In this document: piece after piece, positions 1-9,806 of the stretch
How the letters are laid out: each line of letters starts with the position of its first letter
Numbering within the stretch: position 1 is the first letter of the stretch
Assembly (NCBI GenBank): GCA_029204225.1
Contig: CM055112.1
Location: 28,161,746-28,225,745 of the forward strand
Origin: Diphasiastrum complanatum
Lineage: Eukaryota > Streptophyta > Lycopodiopsida > Lycopodiales > Lycopodiaceae
Direction of reading: 5' to 3'
DNA: 64,000 nt
Translations under genes and position numbers: made by a program
Notes under the pieces: model-generated
The model's database searches: none
What the model saw: the letters and a program-made list of their open reading frames with translations, nothing else
What the model was told of the DNA's origin: nothing

Positions 1-349
1 CTCGGGAGATCTAAGGATTTCCTCTAATCGTTCCATCCTGAGGATATATATTATCCTTTGTCTATGATTTATCTTCAATCCTAACAATACAATGATGATC
101 AGGTAGGGCATGGGGATATATGGTACATCTGGTCCCAATGGGGCGTTAGGACAAAACATCTTTGTGGTTTGTAGAATGTCGATGGATTGCAATCTCCTTA
201 ACACCTGCGCTAGTGGTGGTTTATTACGCACATCACTCCATTTATCGAATGACGACATTACTCAACCTTCAGGCCTAGTTAGTTCACTATGCAGGTTTGA
301 AAATTAGCGTGTCTACTTGTGACTTAACCAGGACATCATGTTTCAACTG
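1..349. other. Intergenic, no gene recognised
   Basis: Only short open frames without family features are present. It lies directly left of a dispersed repeat. I see no RNA gene or convincing regulatory site. Confidence 0.5.
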
Positions 350-945
350 TACTTGCTGGACTTCCCGCTCTGGTGTTTCACAGAGGTCGGGTCCGTTTTA
401 ACTCACACTTAATGCCATAATCAGTCAAATGAAATGACACTTGTAACTTGACGCGTTCGTACAGTTAGCTAGATAACCTAAACACTAGCTAGTTTATGGA
501 ATTCCATGATTACAACAACATACGCATTTGAACCGAGTAGAATAAAACAACTACTTGCTTTTTCACAATACCAAAAGGACGATTCCGTGATACAGTTTAG
601 AAGTGGTTTGTGTAATGTAAAAACGGCAAGAGTGAGCTGGTCATACTACCTCAATAAACATAGCATACAACACTAATTGTAATCGACATTCTACAACCAT
701 TCCAAATACTTCGAACGGAAATTTTGATCTACCATGATTCACAATCGATTCACTAAAACTTTACGAAACCCACTTGTTAATTATCATAGAAACTAGTGCG
801 AACTAAAGCACACGTTTTCCGATTGAAGGCAAGTATTTATGAACAATAAAGACTACGGACAACAATAGAGATGAAGCAAATAGAAATGAGGTAAAGCCAT
901 ACCTCAGTATAACCGTAGGTAGCTGGAAATCGTTGAAACCCTACT
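350..945. repeat. Diverged dispersed repeat, copy A (with 31-bp hairpin)
   Basis: This stretch resembles 58870-60830 once a 1.36-kb insertion there is discounted. A 31-bp block at 364-394 is identical to 58874-58904, and both copies end in similar sequence around ACCTCAG...GTAGGTAGC (about 900-922 here, 60760-60785 there). The 31-bp block can fold on itself, CTCTG pairing with CAGAG and CCCG with CGGG around a GTGTTTCA loop. The element class is unknown; an old LTR or non-coding mobile repeat is possible. Confidence 0.5.
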
Positions 946-3110
946 CATGGATGCCACAAACCGGTTTTCGTTTGCCTTTGTGTCCTGTGGACTCGTTGAT
1001 GCTTGTCGTTTGCTTTACCTTCTGGAAATGGCTTGCTTCCCAAGTAACCGAGATAGAAAGCAAGTTGTTGGAAGAACCGGGTGCATGTGGCAGATGCCAC
1101 AGGAGGTGCGTTGGCTGAAAAATAGCCGCATATAGAGGGATGGCTGCAGCTGGTTGCAGGTACACAAGTAGCTAGCTTAGGAAGCACGTCCCACAGCAAT
1201 GAAATTCAACTTTTGAAGGTGTGATCCTCAGCAGAGTAAATTGGTCTCATAAATGTGACTGGCAACAGAGGGTCCTGTTTCTAGAAATGCGATTAGCAAC
1301 AGAGAAAATGGTGCTTCATAATTGCACTTGACAGCAGTGAGTTCTACCACAGAACTCAGCGATGGGATGGGGCACACTCCTGCCCATTGGCTCTCTCAAA
1401 AATCTCAGTAGGGCCAACGATGGAGCAATGTATGGTTTTTGCTCTCTGTCTGGATGAAATGCATAGCTAGATCAGCGATGAAATGATAGTGATGGCCTTA
1501 CTTCTTTGTAACTCGGAGTATGCTGGCAGCAGATGAAAATCAGAGTAGAACATGCCTTCAAATGTATCTCTGTCAGCGCTGGAGGTCAAGTCAATTCTGA
1601 TGAATTGGCCATCTTCCAAGAGGAAAGGCTGCAACTGTGGGCAGCGATGGCCTCTCAGCCTGCGATCTTCAATAAAGGTATGCTGCCTCAAGACAGCAAG
1701 CCATCAGCATAAAAACAAGAGCTTTAGAAGTGCGATGGTCAATGGATTAGAATCATGGCCTTAATCAGCTCTCTGTCAGAATTAAATCAACAGAGACTGA
1801 AACCATGTGTGTGAATGATGCTAATGATAGAGTACGTTCCTCACAGTCACATCGATAGATGCCTTTCTTGATAGTGGATGAGTGATGAATAGCAGAGAAC
1901 ATTTTGGCAACTCAATTGCAAGCTCAATCAAGGAACAACAACACAATGTCCTAAAGAATGGAATGGACCTCAATAAGTAAATGTCAAGCAATTTAAGAAT
2001 ATCTGTGAAGGTGAATTGATGGTAAGATGTGCACCCTCTCATAATTCATGACTCTTTCACCCTCATAGTCTATTCATGCTCTAAGCTCATCTATCAACAT
2101 GAGAATAGAATACGAAGAATTTTCCAAGACCACAATGCTCAATAAGTGAAAATGGAGGGATTTTGTAGGAGACTCTAGTACAAGAGACTCACTCAAGCTC
2201 ATAATAGAAGAGTTTTCCATTAAAGAAATCCTAAAAGAGCTCTTAGGCTAAGATTGTTGAACTAATATTAACCTCTCTTCACTCATCACATATGACTCAC
2301 AACTCACACTCATATAGAATTCTTACTCGTGCAACCTTTCAAGTGTGAAATGACGTAAGGCATGATATCTTGATTAAAAGAAAAATTCAGCCTTCAAAGA
2401 CTCTCTCAACATGAGATTTAAGAAATGGCACATACAAACATCTAATCAAAGAAGAATCTCCAATATTAGAAAATTTCCTCATTATGAACTTGATGAAAAA
2501 ATGACAAGAAACCAAACAACACGTATAAAGTCCTCACCAAGGATTTAACACTAAGCAAGCCGCAAACAAGCAACACAAAGGGAAACGGATGGTGGACAAA
2601 CCAATCCAACCAAACCTAGATCTTACGAATCTAGCCCCCAAGCTATGGATTAATCTATCACAAGGGATGAAGGAATCACACCAGCAGCATGCAAAGATGC
2701 AGGCCACGTTCCAGAACATGATCCGGGATTTTCCATTAGGGTTTCCCGGAACGCAATTTTTTTTTGTTTTTTTGTTTTCAAACATGCCAATATAGGGTAT
2801 CATGTGAAAGGATTTCAAAAGAGCAGTTCTGTTGCTTGGTTTTAGATAGTTAACCCCCAATATCTACTAGTCACTTCAATCAGATATTGAAGCAAATTGT
2901 TTTTGTGGATACGGATTTGCAGATATAACATTGGCTAATCATTTCATTTGTATCTAACTGCTGCTATTCATTGGTCATTTGGATTGCACTAGCTGTGGAT
3001 CCCTCCACAACGAGAAAAAAATTTGCAAATTCTTTTGCGATCCGGGACGCACGATCTAGATAGCAATCCGCTGCAATTGAGGCAACATGTAGCTACCAAT
3101 CACACAATCA
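946..3110. other. Intergenic, no gene recognised
   Basis: AT-rich sequence with only short overlapping open frames on both strands, none with a recognisable motif. The right part (about 2530-3110) may be an old LTR of the Gypsy relic next door, but I cannot show its ends. Confidence 0.45.
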
Positions 3111-3119
3111 AGCATACAC

Positions 3120-3550
3120 TAGTGCACTGACACACCTCACTGGACACCTATGCAGCCTATCTGGGCCACATCATCCAGTTCTCCTAGGACTCACTGATAG
3201 ACCCATAAAAATCCACCATCATGAGTTAAGACCTCCAACCATTGATTATGACCATATGCACGTAAGGGCCCCAAACCTCCCATAATCATAATTAACCTAC
3301 ATGTCGAGGTAGGCCTACTAACCTCTAGCAAGATAATCAATACGAGATCAGTCATGGGCATGACAATCTTCCCCCCTTATTCAAGTTCTGACCTCAGAAC
3401 TTAAAGCTAGGGAAGTTTCTTTTCAAGCTACCTTCTTGTTTCCAAGAATTTCATCGTATGTGCGACCTTTCCATCGAACCAGATGCTCGGTAACTATATG
3501 ACTCCTCAATCATTTCAGGTTCAAGTTCTAGAACCAAGATATTCACCTTG
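3120..3550 (-). mobile_element. Ty3/gypsy 3' end relic: integrase C-terminus plus start of LTR
   Basis: Read on the minus strand, about 3380-3500 encodes a short stretch with the motif HLVRWKGRTYDE, typical of the chromodomain-like tail of plant Gypsy integrases. Stops and a frame change follow, then a purine-rich AAGGGGGGAAGA run near 3370 that looks like a polypurine tract. The sequence beyond (about 3134-3360) matches 56720-56905 on the plus strand and is probably the start of the 3' LTR. The relic abuts the broken 3' end of the left Copia element, so either a recombination or an insertion joined the two families here. Confidence 0.6.
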
Positions 3551-3551
3551 A

Positions 3552-4307
3552 CTACTTAATTTCAGGCCTGTCTCCATAGGTGTAGCAACCGGCTTGCAAT
3601 CTTCCATCTTGAACTGCTTCAAATCTGTCCAATGTAGCATTCTTGAGAGAGGAAATTCCAGCCCCTTCTTGTACAAATTCAAGATTAAGATAAAAGTGCA
3701 ATAGGCCTAAATCTGAGGTTTCAAAAACCGTACCAAGATCAAGTACTAAGGCATCAGTCTGCTGCTCAATACTTCCCGTAACAATAATATCATCAACATA
3801 AAGCAAAATAATGATGATAAGATCTGAAGTATGCTTGACATAAAGAGTAGATTCGCTAGGACTATTAGTAAACCCACGATCACAAAAGTAAGCATGTATT
3901 TTTTTATACCACATCCTTGGGGCTTGCTTCAGTCCATAAAGTGTCTTCTTGAGAAGACAAACTTTATCTTCTTGGCCTTCAACAAAAAAACCAGCAGATT
4001 GTTGAAGGTACACTTCCTCATTGAGATCACCATTGAGGAATGCTATCTTTATGTCAAGTTGCCGCAAACGCCAACCAAAATGGGCAGCCAAAGAGGTTAC
4101 TACCTTTACGGTAGTCATCCGAGCAGTAAGCATAAAAGTCTCCTCATAAGCAATCCCCTTTTGCGGAGCATAGCCTTTGGCAACAAGCCTTGCCTTGTAC
4201 CTTTCAACGGTACCATTTGCCTTGTACTTGATTTTATATACCCATTTAGAACCAATTGCCTTCTTCCCATGAAGAAGATCAACAAGAACCCAAATCTGGT
4301 TCTTCAT
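3552..4307 (-). pseudogene. Copia-A reverse transcriptase, truncated
   Basis: An open stretch of 251 residues encodes the Copia reverse transcriptase. Visible features, in order, are NQIWVLVDL and GSKWVYKIKYK near the start, the RYKARLVAKGYAQ-type segment, DIKIAFLNGDLNEEVYLQQ (holding the first catalytic aspartate), LYGLKQAPRMWY, and the catalytic box YVDDIIV. After that box the frame continues for about 70 residues and ends with a shifted reading, so the thumb end and the whole RNase H domain are missing. The frame is separated from the upstream integrase by a repeat-bearing hinge in another frame. The matching sequence on the other strand is 12359-13276, also cut at this point. Confidence 0.85.
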
Positions 4308-4539
4308 GAGTGAATCATACTATCTTGCATCACATCCTCCCAACATTTTACTCCCTTGGCTTGCTCATAAAAATCAGGTTCTTCCGCAACATCTCCATGA
4401 GATGAAAGAGAAAAATTTGAAAAATCAGCATAGTCCACTAATTTTGTAGAGGCACATGTCTTTCCATGATAAAATGAACTTATTTTGTTGTCCCGCAAAG
4501 TCGCCAACGACCACCATGGGACTATTTTGGGCTGTCCAA

Positions 4540-4680
4540 CAGCCATGTCTCTTCTTGCAATTTGCTGTCCAAGATTTTCCGAAATTGCTCTTTGCTGTCC
4601 AAGATCTTCTGACACTACTCTTGGCTGTCCAAGATCTTCCAAAACTGGTCCTTGCTGTCCAAGTGTTCCTGCAGGCTGAT
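4540..4680 (-). repeat. In-frame 10-residue repeats in Copia-A hinge
   Basis: Between integrase and reverse transcriptase the minus strand encodes successive copies of a ten-residue unit of the form GQxxxxSEDL (about 30 bp each), rich in Leu-Gly-Gln. Four to five imperfect copies are readable. The same array is in Copia-B at 12140-12300. It is a local minisatellite in a normally variable linker region. Confidence 0.7.
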
Positions 4681-4774
4681 TTTGAGCAACAATGAGCGGT
4701 CCTTGATGAACATTAGGCTCTAAACTTGATGAGGTGTTGGGCAGTTCGAAACTGGTTGATTGTTGTCCCTTATT

Positions 4775-5197
4775 TCAAGAAATAGAAGATAGTATCAAAT
4801 TTGAAAAAACTTCAACATTCACACTATGTGGGCTGTCCCTCTTCAAGATATGAGTTGGGGCCACATCTAATGAATTCTTTTCATCAAAATACACATCACG
4901 ACTAACAATAATCTTGTTAGTGCTCAAATTGAACAGCCTATAGCCTTTGCTTTCACTACTATAGCCAACAAAAATGCATTGAACTCCTTTATCCTCAAGC
5001 TTGGTACGAAGTTTATCCGGAATAAAAGCATAAGCCATACAACCAAAAATGCGAAAGTGAGAGATTGTGGGCTTCTTCCCATACCAAACTTCATAAGGAG
5101 TTAATACTTTCAATGCTTTAGTAGGACTACGATTGCTTATGTATGTCACCGTTATAACCGCTTCAGCCCAAAACTTGTGAGACAGCCCCTTTGCTTT
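4775..5197 (-). pseudogene. Copia-A integrase C-terminal part
   Basis: The frame encodes the distal integrase: KGLSHKFWAEAV, YISNRSPTKAL, TPYEVWYGKKP, FRIFGCMAYAFIP, and GVQCIFVGYSSESKGYRLFNL followed by IIVSRDVYFDE. These are standard Copia landmarks after the catalytic core. It is separated from the core by the insertion at 5206-5580, which lies just before the KGLSHKF segment. The right end of this frame is therefore set by the insertion and not by a natural start. Confidence 0.85.
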
Positions 5198-5205
5198 GAG
5201 CATGC

Positions 5206-5580
5206 CATGGTTGCAACCAAACGTTTGAAACGTTTTTACCCACTTTAAAGTGTGAAATTTAAGGTTTTTGCAGTGGTATGTCTAAAAAAAATAATTATTG
5301 CCAGTTATACTACAAAAATAGGTTTCTTTGTGTTGCAACTTAGCTATGAAAAAAATTGCTTATAGTAGAATCAAACACAGCGCCCTGCTACAAACATGCA
5401 AAGCAACAGAACTCTTGATTGCCCAAGTAGCCCTATCCAACATGGGGCGCCCTAGCCCCCTAGAGAAAGTGGCCACGCCCCCCAAAAGAAAAAAAAATTG
5501 CCATTTTCTTTAAAAAACATGAAAAAAAAAGTCTGAAAAGCGGACGGCCGCATTTCCAAACGCGTTTCGTTGCAACCATG
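5206..5580. mobile_element. hAT-like non-autonomous element 1a (375 bp)
   Basis: The insert begins CATGGTTGCAACCAAACG and ends with its inverse, CGTTTCGTTGCAACCATG: 17 of 18 positions pair. It is flanked by the perfect 8-bp duplication GAGCATGC (5198-5205 and 5581-5588). The empty site is seen in Copia-B near 11629-11640, where integrase runs through without the insert, so the boundaries are direct. An 8-bp duplication with short inverted ends is the signature of the hAT superfamily. There is no room for a transposase. A second element with related ends is at 15954-16594. Confidence 0.88.
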
Positions 5581-5588
5581 GAGCATGC

Positions 5589-6207
5589 AACGGACCATCT
5601 CCATAAGTGTGCAATTCTTTCGCTCGGCAACACCATTTTGTTGAGGCGTATAAGGAGTTGTCATTTGATGTAGAATTAATTCTTCTCTCGAAGAAATGCA
5701 CCGAACGTACTCTTGACGTATTCCCCTCCTCGATCGGTGCGTAGGGTCTTCAAAGAATGCCCAAACTTATTTTCCATCTTTGAAGTGTTGAAAAACTTCC
5801 GATTTAGCCTTCATAGGATAGATCCATGTAAAACGGGAAAAGTCATCAATAAAAGTCACAAAATAGATGCACTTTCCAATGGATTCGGTCCTCATTGGAC
5901 CACAAACATCACTATGAACCAAATCAAATTTATCAAGAACCCTTATAGTTCCATCAATTGGAAAAGGTTTCCTTTGGAACTTTCCAAGTATGCAGCCCTC
6001 GCATACATGCCCTTTCGGCTGCTCAATAGTAGGAATGTCTTCTACCATATTAAATGTCTTCAACTTCTTCAAACTTGCAAAGTTGAGATGTCTTAACCTT
6101 GCATGCCACAATTCAGCCAACTCCAATGATTGTGATGTACAAGCAACAAGACATGTAGAGGGAATTCGTCGCTCATAGGTATCCATCATGCATTGTTCCC
6201 GAAACAA
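5589..6207 (-). pseudogene. Copia-A GAG-pre-integrase and integrase core
   Basis: Minus-strand sequence encodes LWHARLRHLNFASLKKL (GAG-pre-integrase), the zinc-site cysteines CEGCILGK, then HSDVCGPM with the first catalytic aspartate, FIDDFSRFTW with the second, and PQQNGVAERKN with the catalytic glutamate. A frameshift near 5700-5767 separates the second aspartate from the glutamate. Unlike Copia-B, this copy keeps the segment with the first aspartate. Downstream of the glutamate the gene is split by the hAT-like element. Confidence 0.85.
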
Positions 6208-6801
6208 TAATCAAGGGAGATCTTTTAGGATCCTTGACAAGAAACATATCTTCTTTGAACTCAACAGCCAGTCCTTGCTTCAACACAGTTGAAACCGAAA
6301 GAAGACTCTTTTTGATTCTCGGAACATAAAGCACATTCTTGATGTACTTTTCTTCACCATTAGGCAAAATGAAGGCTACAATTCCAATTCCATGAATAGG
6401 ATAAGATGCATTATCCGCACATTGTACCTTGCTTCCATTTTGCACTTTCACTAATTTAGTGAATGCTTGCGAAAAGTCATATGACGAGTAGCACCACTAT
6501 CAATCACCCATTCAATGGGCTGAGAATCAGCAACTTGCAAAACAAAACCTGAATTCCTCATAGATCTAGAAGTACTAGTAGAAGCAATATTAGACACAAA
6601 AGCATAGTCTTGATTCAAGATATCATCACTAACTTCAAGCTCTTGCTCCAAAGTAGCAAGTGAAGCACTAGTATCAATTCCTTTACTCTCCTCTTTCGCA
6701 AGCTTCTTCTTACAATCCTTGATGAAGTGCCCATACTTCTTGCAATAATGGCACTTCCCTTTCTTCTTTTGAGTGTTGACCTCCAATGGGCTTTTGCTCA
6801 T
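6173..6801 (-). pseudogene. Copia-A zinc knuckle and aspartic protease
   Basis: The right-hand part encodes a CCHC knuckle, CHYCKKYGHFIKDC, with ideal C-x2-C-x4-H-x4-C spacing, followed after about 70 residues by the retropepsin-like active site WVIDSGATRHMT. The left-hand part, after a frame break near 6451, encodes the distal protease region (KVQNGSKVQC, then IKNVLYVPRIKKSLLSVS). The knuckle packages element RNA and the protease matures the polyprotein. The split frame means that no full polyprotein can be made from this copy. Confidence 0.85.
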
Positions 6802-7509
6802 CCTTGGAAGGGGTCTTCCCCTTTCCTGTTGACTTGCCTATGCCCTTGCCTTTCGTGAAGAAAGCTTGATCTTGTTGAGTGTCACCCGCAAAGTTTTGCC
6901 TCGTTTGCTCCCCTTGAAGAAGCAACCCAACAAGTTTATCAAAGGAGAGTCGATGTCCCCTAAGAGAGATACTCAAAGATGCAACAAATGGAAGATAAGA
7001 GGAAGGTAATGAGTTGAGAGTAATGGAAACAAATTGAGCATCCTCAATTATCTCATCAATATTGAGAAGCTCCTCATGAAGATCTTTGATCTTCGTCAAG
7101 TGATTGGTCACTAGATCCCCTTCTTGCATCTTCAACATAGAAAGTTGATTTCGGAGATACACCACTCTTGCTGGATTTTTGACCCTATACATCGTATTAA
7201 GTGATTCCCATGCACTTTTAGATGTCTTACAAGATCTAATATGAGATAAGATAAATCTTTTCACCGCAAGAGCAACCATAGAATGTGCTTGTGCATCCCT
7301 TCTATCCCACTTCTTTTGTTCTTCCGAAGATGATGATCCACGAGGTGAGGTAGGTGCCAAAGAAGGAGGCCTTTCCTCATCACCATTGACCAAATCCCAT
7401 AGCCCTTTCGCTATGAGACGATTCTTCATCATGTAACTCCACAAGGAGTAATTTATGCCATCCAACCGATCTTCACCAAAAAACTGATAGCTTCCGATTC
7501 TTTAGCCAT
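6710..7509 (-). pseudogene. Copia-A gag (UBN2-type capsid), frameshifted
   Basis: The probable start is the ATG complementary to 7507-7509, followed by AKESEA, as in Copia-B. A small indel soon after shifts the frame, and the body reads openly from DGINYSLWSYMMKNRLIAKGLWDLV onward. The segments KKWDRRDAQAHSMVALAV, CKTSKSAWESLNTMY and LRNQLSMLKMQEGDLVTNHL are typical of Copia gag (UBN2 family). This copy keeps nine codons (about 6880-6906) that Copia-B lacks. The 3' end overlaps the knuckle frame through another shift. Confidence 0.85.
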
Positions 7510-8206
7510 TACCTCGAACAGAATTTCAGCTTGTAGTAGATAGGAAACAGAGCCTTTCCAAAGCCAAATCTAGTCAAAAATTTGCATCAAACAATGAGTT
7601 GAAAATAAGAGCACAAGATGTCTTCCAATCTGCAACCAAAGTGCCCAAAAGATAATGGATAGATGGTTATTTTTCTGCACAAAAAAATCAATGTCTTGAA
7701 AATTAGGTTAAATTCGATTGAAGCCTAGAACGAAACCCAATTAGGAAGCCAAATAGTGTGATCAACACACACCTCAATAGGGCTATTGAAGGTGCCCTAC
7801 TACTTGTTGAAAATCTGCAATTTTTCAGCCACAAATTTGTCCTAACCCAAAATAGGGTTTGCTGGATTTTGGGCGCCCTCCTTCAAGACTGCAAACTTGA
7901 AAAATCAACAAAGTAAGAAGGCTCCAAAACCCAAATTAGAAGCAGATTTTTGGGCGCCCTCCTCGAGACAAGACTTGCTGAAAACTGGCTACAAAAAATC
8001 AGATTTGAGATGCTTATTTTTGGGCGCCAAAAATTGCTCCTCCAAGATCCATGATGGGCGCCCTCCTTCAACCTTAAAAAGAGACAAAAAAGCTGATTCA
8101 AACTCCACTTGGAAAAATCAGCAGGATGCTGAATTTTCAGATCACAAAGTAAAGTAGCTCCTCTTTTGGTAGGGCGCCAACATACAAGCTTGTTGTAGAT
8201 CCGGTT
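7510..8206 (-). other. Copia-A untranslated leader with repeated GGCGCC palindromes
   Basis: This is the stretch between primer site and gag start. It has no conserved frame but holds several copies of the palindrome GGCGCC in a context close to GGGCGCCCTCCTTCAA (near 7869, 7952, 8020, 8055 and 8172), with another in the LTR near 8294. The corresponding leader of Copia-B has the same array, with some copies decayed by C/G to T/A changes. A dimerisation or packaging role is inference. Confidence 0.6.
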
Positions 8207-8218
8207 GCTTTGATACCA
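8207..8218 (-). other. Primer-binding site of Copia-A (initiator Met tRNA type)
   Basis: Minus-strand TGGTATCAAAGC differs by one base from TGGTATCAGAGC, the standard plant Copia primer site complementary to the 3' end of initiator methionine tRNA. It directly follows the LTR end. Confidence 0.8.
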
Positions 8219-8358
8219 TGAAAAAAAACAAGAGCCAAGGTACCAAGATCTAACTATCAAACAATCTCCACGAGACAAATGAGGGAAGATGATAGGCGCC
8301 CTCAAGGAGAGAGAGAAAACAAAAAATGGAAAGCAATGCTTAGAAAATGTAAAACTTT
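8219..8358 (-). repeat. Truncated 5' LTR of Copia-A
   Basis: About 140 bp match the last part of the Copia-B LTR (about 8949-9097) in reverse orientation, including the CT-rich tract, the GGCGCC box and the conserved GATTGTTTGATAGTTAGATC block. The outer part is lost. The break at about 8358 joins a gag fragment of opposite orientation across a short AAAA overlap. Confidence 0.75.
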
Positions 8359-8672
8359 GCGGGTGACACTCAACAAGATCAAGCTTTCTTCACAAAAAGC
8401 AAGGGCAAAGGCAAGTCAAAAGGAAAGGGGAAGACTCCTTCCAAGGATGAGCAAAAGCTCATTGGAGGTCAAAATGTCAACACTCAAAAGAAAAAAGAGA
8501 AATTCCATGATTGCAAGAAGTATGGGCACTTCATCAAGGATTGTAAGAAGAAGCTCGTGAAAGAAGAGAGTAAATGAATTGATACTAGTGCTTCACTTGC
8601 TACTTTGGAGCAAGAGCTTGAAGCTAGTGATGATCTCTTCAACCAAGACTATGCTTTTGTGTCTAATATTGC
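8359..8672 (+). mobile_element. Orphan Copia gag-knuckle fragment
   Basis: This plus-strand piece matches Copia-B 10395-10711 (from the GCGGGTGACACTC block to the CTAATATTGCTT block). The knuckle is damaged: the segment reads FHDCKKYGHFIKDC, so the first cysteine is lost, and a stop follows shortly after. It is not joined to either neighbour in frame and sits between the broken LTR of Copia-A and the LTR of Copia-B, so it comes from a third copy or from a rearrangement. Confidence 0.8.
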
Positions 8673-8757
8673 TTTCATAGGTTAAGTTAATTCATAGGTT
8701 ACTTTGACCCAAAAGGTCGAGATTTGTGTAACCATGGGTATTTAGTTATTTAGGCCA

Positions 8758-9097
8758 TGTTAAGTTTGTCAGTTGGACCCAATTTTGGTCATGTAGTGAC
8801 TCGTGAGTCCTTAGGGGTCTAATTTTGTTTAGGGGCCCTATCTTGACTTTCGGAGGTGCCCTACATTTAGTAAGTGGTTAAGCTTAGGGTTTGTTGGCAC
8901 TTGGCCACATCCAGGTAGAGTACTTGTATGCTCATTGTGTATACCAATTTTACATTTGCTAAGCATTGCTCTCCATTTTTTCTGCTCGCATTACTGCTTT
9001 CTCTCTCTCCTTGAGGGCGCCTATCCACTTCCCTCATTTGTTTTGTGGAGATTGTTTGATAGTTAGATCTTGGTGCCTAGGCTCTTGTTTTTCGTCA
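8758..9097 (+). repeat. 5' LTR of Copia-B
   Basis: The right end is firm: CA at 9096-9097 directly before the primer site. The left end is less sure. TGTTAAG at 8758 is a good candidate (340 bp), but the LTR could start as far left as 8673, where the gag fragment stops. The LTR carries a CT-rich stretch near 8998 and a GGCGCC box near 9017. There is no second LTR, so TSD and age cannot be read. Confidence 0.5.
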
Positions 9098-9109
9098 TGG
9101 TATCAGAGC
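9098..9109 (+). other. Primer-binding site of Copia-B
   Basis: TGGTATCAGAGC is a perfect match to the initiator-methionine-tRNA primer site used by plant Copia elements. It directly follows the LTR terminal CA. Confidence 0.9.
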
Positions 9110-9806
9110 AACCGGATCTGCAGCAAGCTTGTATGTTGGCGCCCTACCAAAAGAGGAGCTATTCTACTTTGTGATCTAAAAATTCAGCATCCTCTGCTGA
9201 TTTTTCCAAGTGGAGTTTGGATCAGCTTTTTTGTCTCTTTTCAGGTTGAAGGAGGGCACCCATCATGGATCTTGGAGGAGCAATTTTTGGTACACAAAAA
9301 TCAGCATTTCAAATCTGATCTTTTGCAGCCAATTTTCAACAAGTCTTGTCTTGAGGAGGGTGCCCAAAAATCTGCTTCTAATTTGGGTTTTGGAGCCTTC
9401 TTACTTTGCTGATTTTTCAAGTTTGCAGTCTTAAAGGAGGGCGCCCAAAATTCAGCAAACCCTATTTTGGCTAACGGAAAATTTGTGACTGGAAAATTAC
9501 AGATTTTCAGCAAGTAGTAGGGCGCTTTAAACAGCCCTATTGAAGTGTGTGTTGATCACACTATTTGGCTTCCTAATTGGGTTTCGGTGTAGGCTTCAAT
9601 AGAAGCTAACCTAATTTTCAAGAAGCTGGTTTTTTTGTGCAAAAAAATGGCCATCTATCCATTATCTTTTGGGCACTTTTGTTGCAGATTGGAAGACATC
9701 TTGTGCTCTTATTTTCAGCTCATTGTTTGTTGCAAATTTTTGAGTAGATTTGGCTTTGAAAAGGCTCTCTTTCCTATCTACTAAACCTGAAATTCTGTTG
9801 GGGGTA

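Larger units (their letters stand above)
3552..8358 (-). mobile_element. Copia-A: decayed Ty1/copia retrotransposon, 3' truncated
   Basis: On the minus strand the order is truncated 5' LTR (8219-8358), primer-binding site (8207-8218), leader, gag, CCHC knuckle, protease, integrase, reverse transcriptase, which is the Copia order. Frameshifts and stops break it into pieces. RNase H and the 3' LTR are absent: the coding match stops at about 3560, where Gypsy sequence begins. A 375-bp hAT-like element interrupts integrase. The same family lies inverted at 8673-13276 and is clearly similar over its whole length. Dead as an autonomous element. Confidence 0.9.

Noticed and set aside
3831-4313. 160-residue plus-strand frame opposite Copia-A reverse transcriptase
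   Set aside because: It mirrors the real reverse-transcriptase frame; its equivalent appears opposite Copia-B as well.
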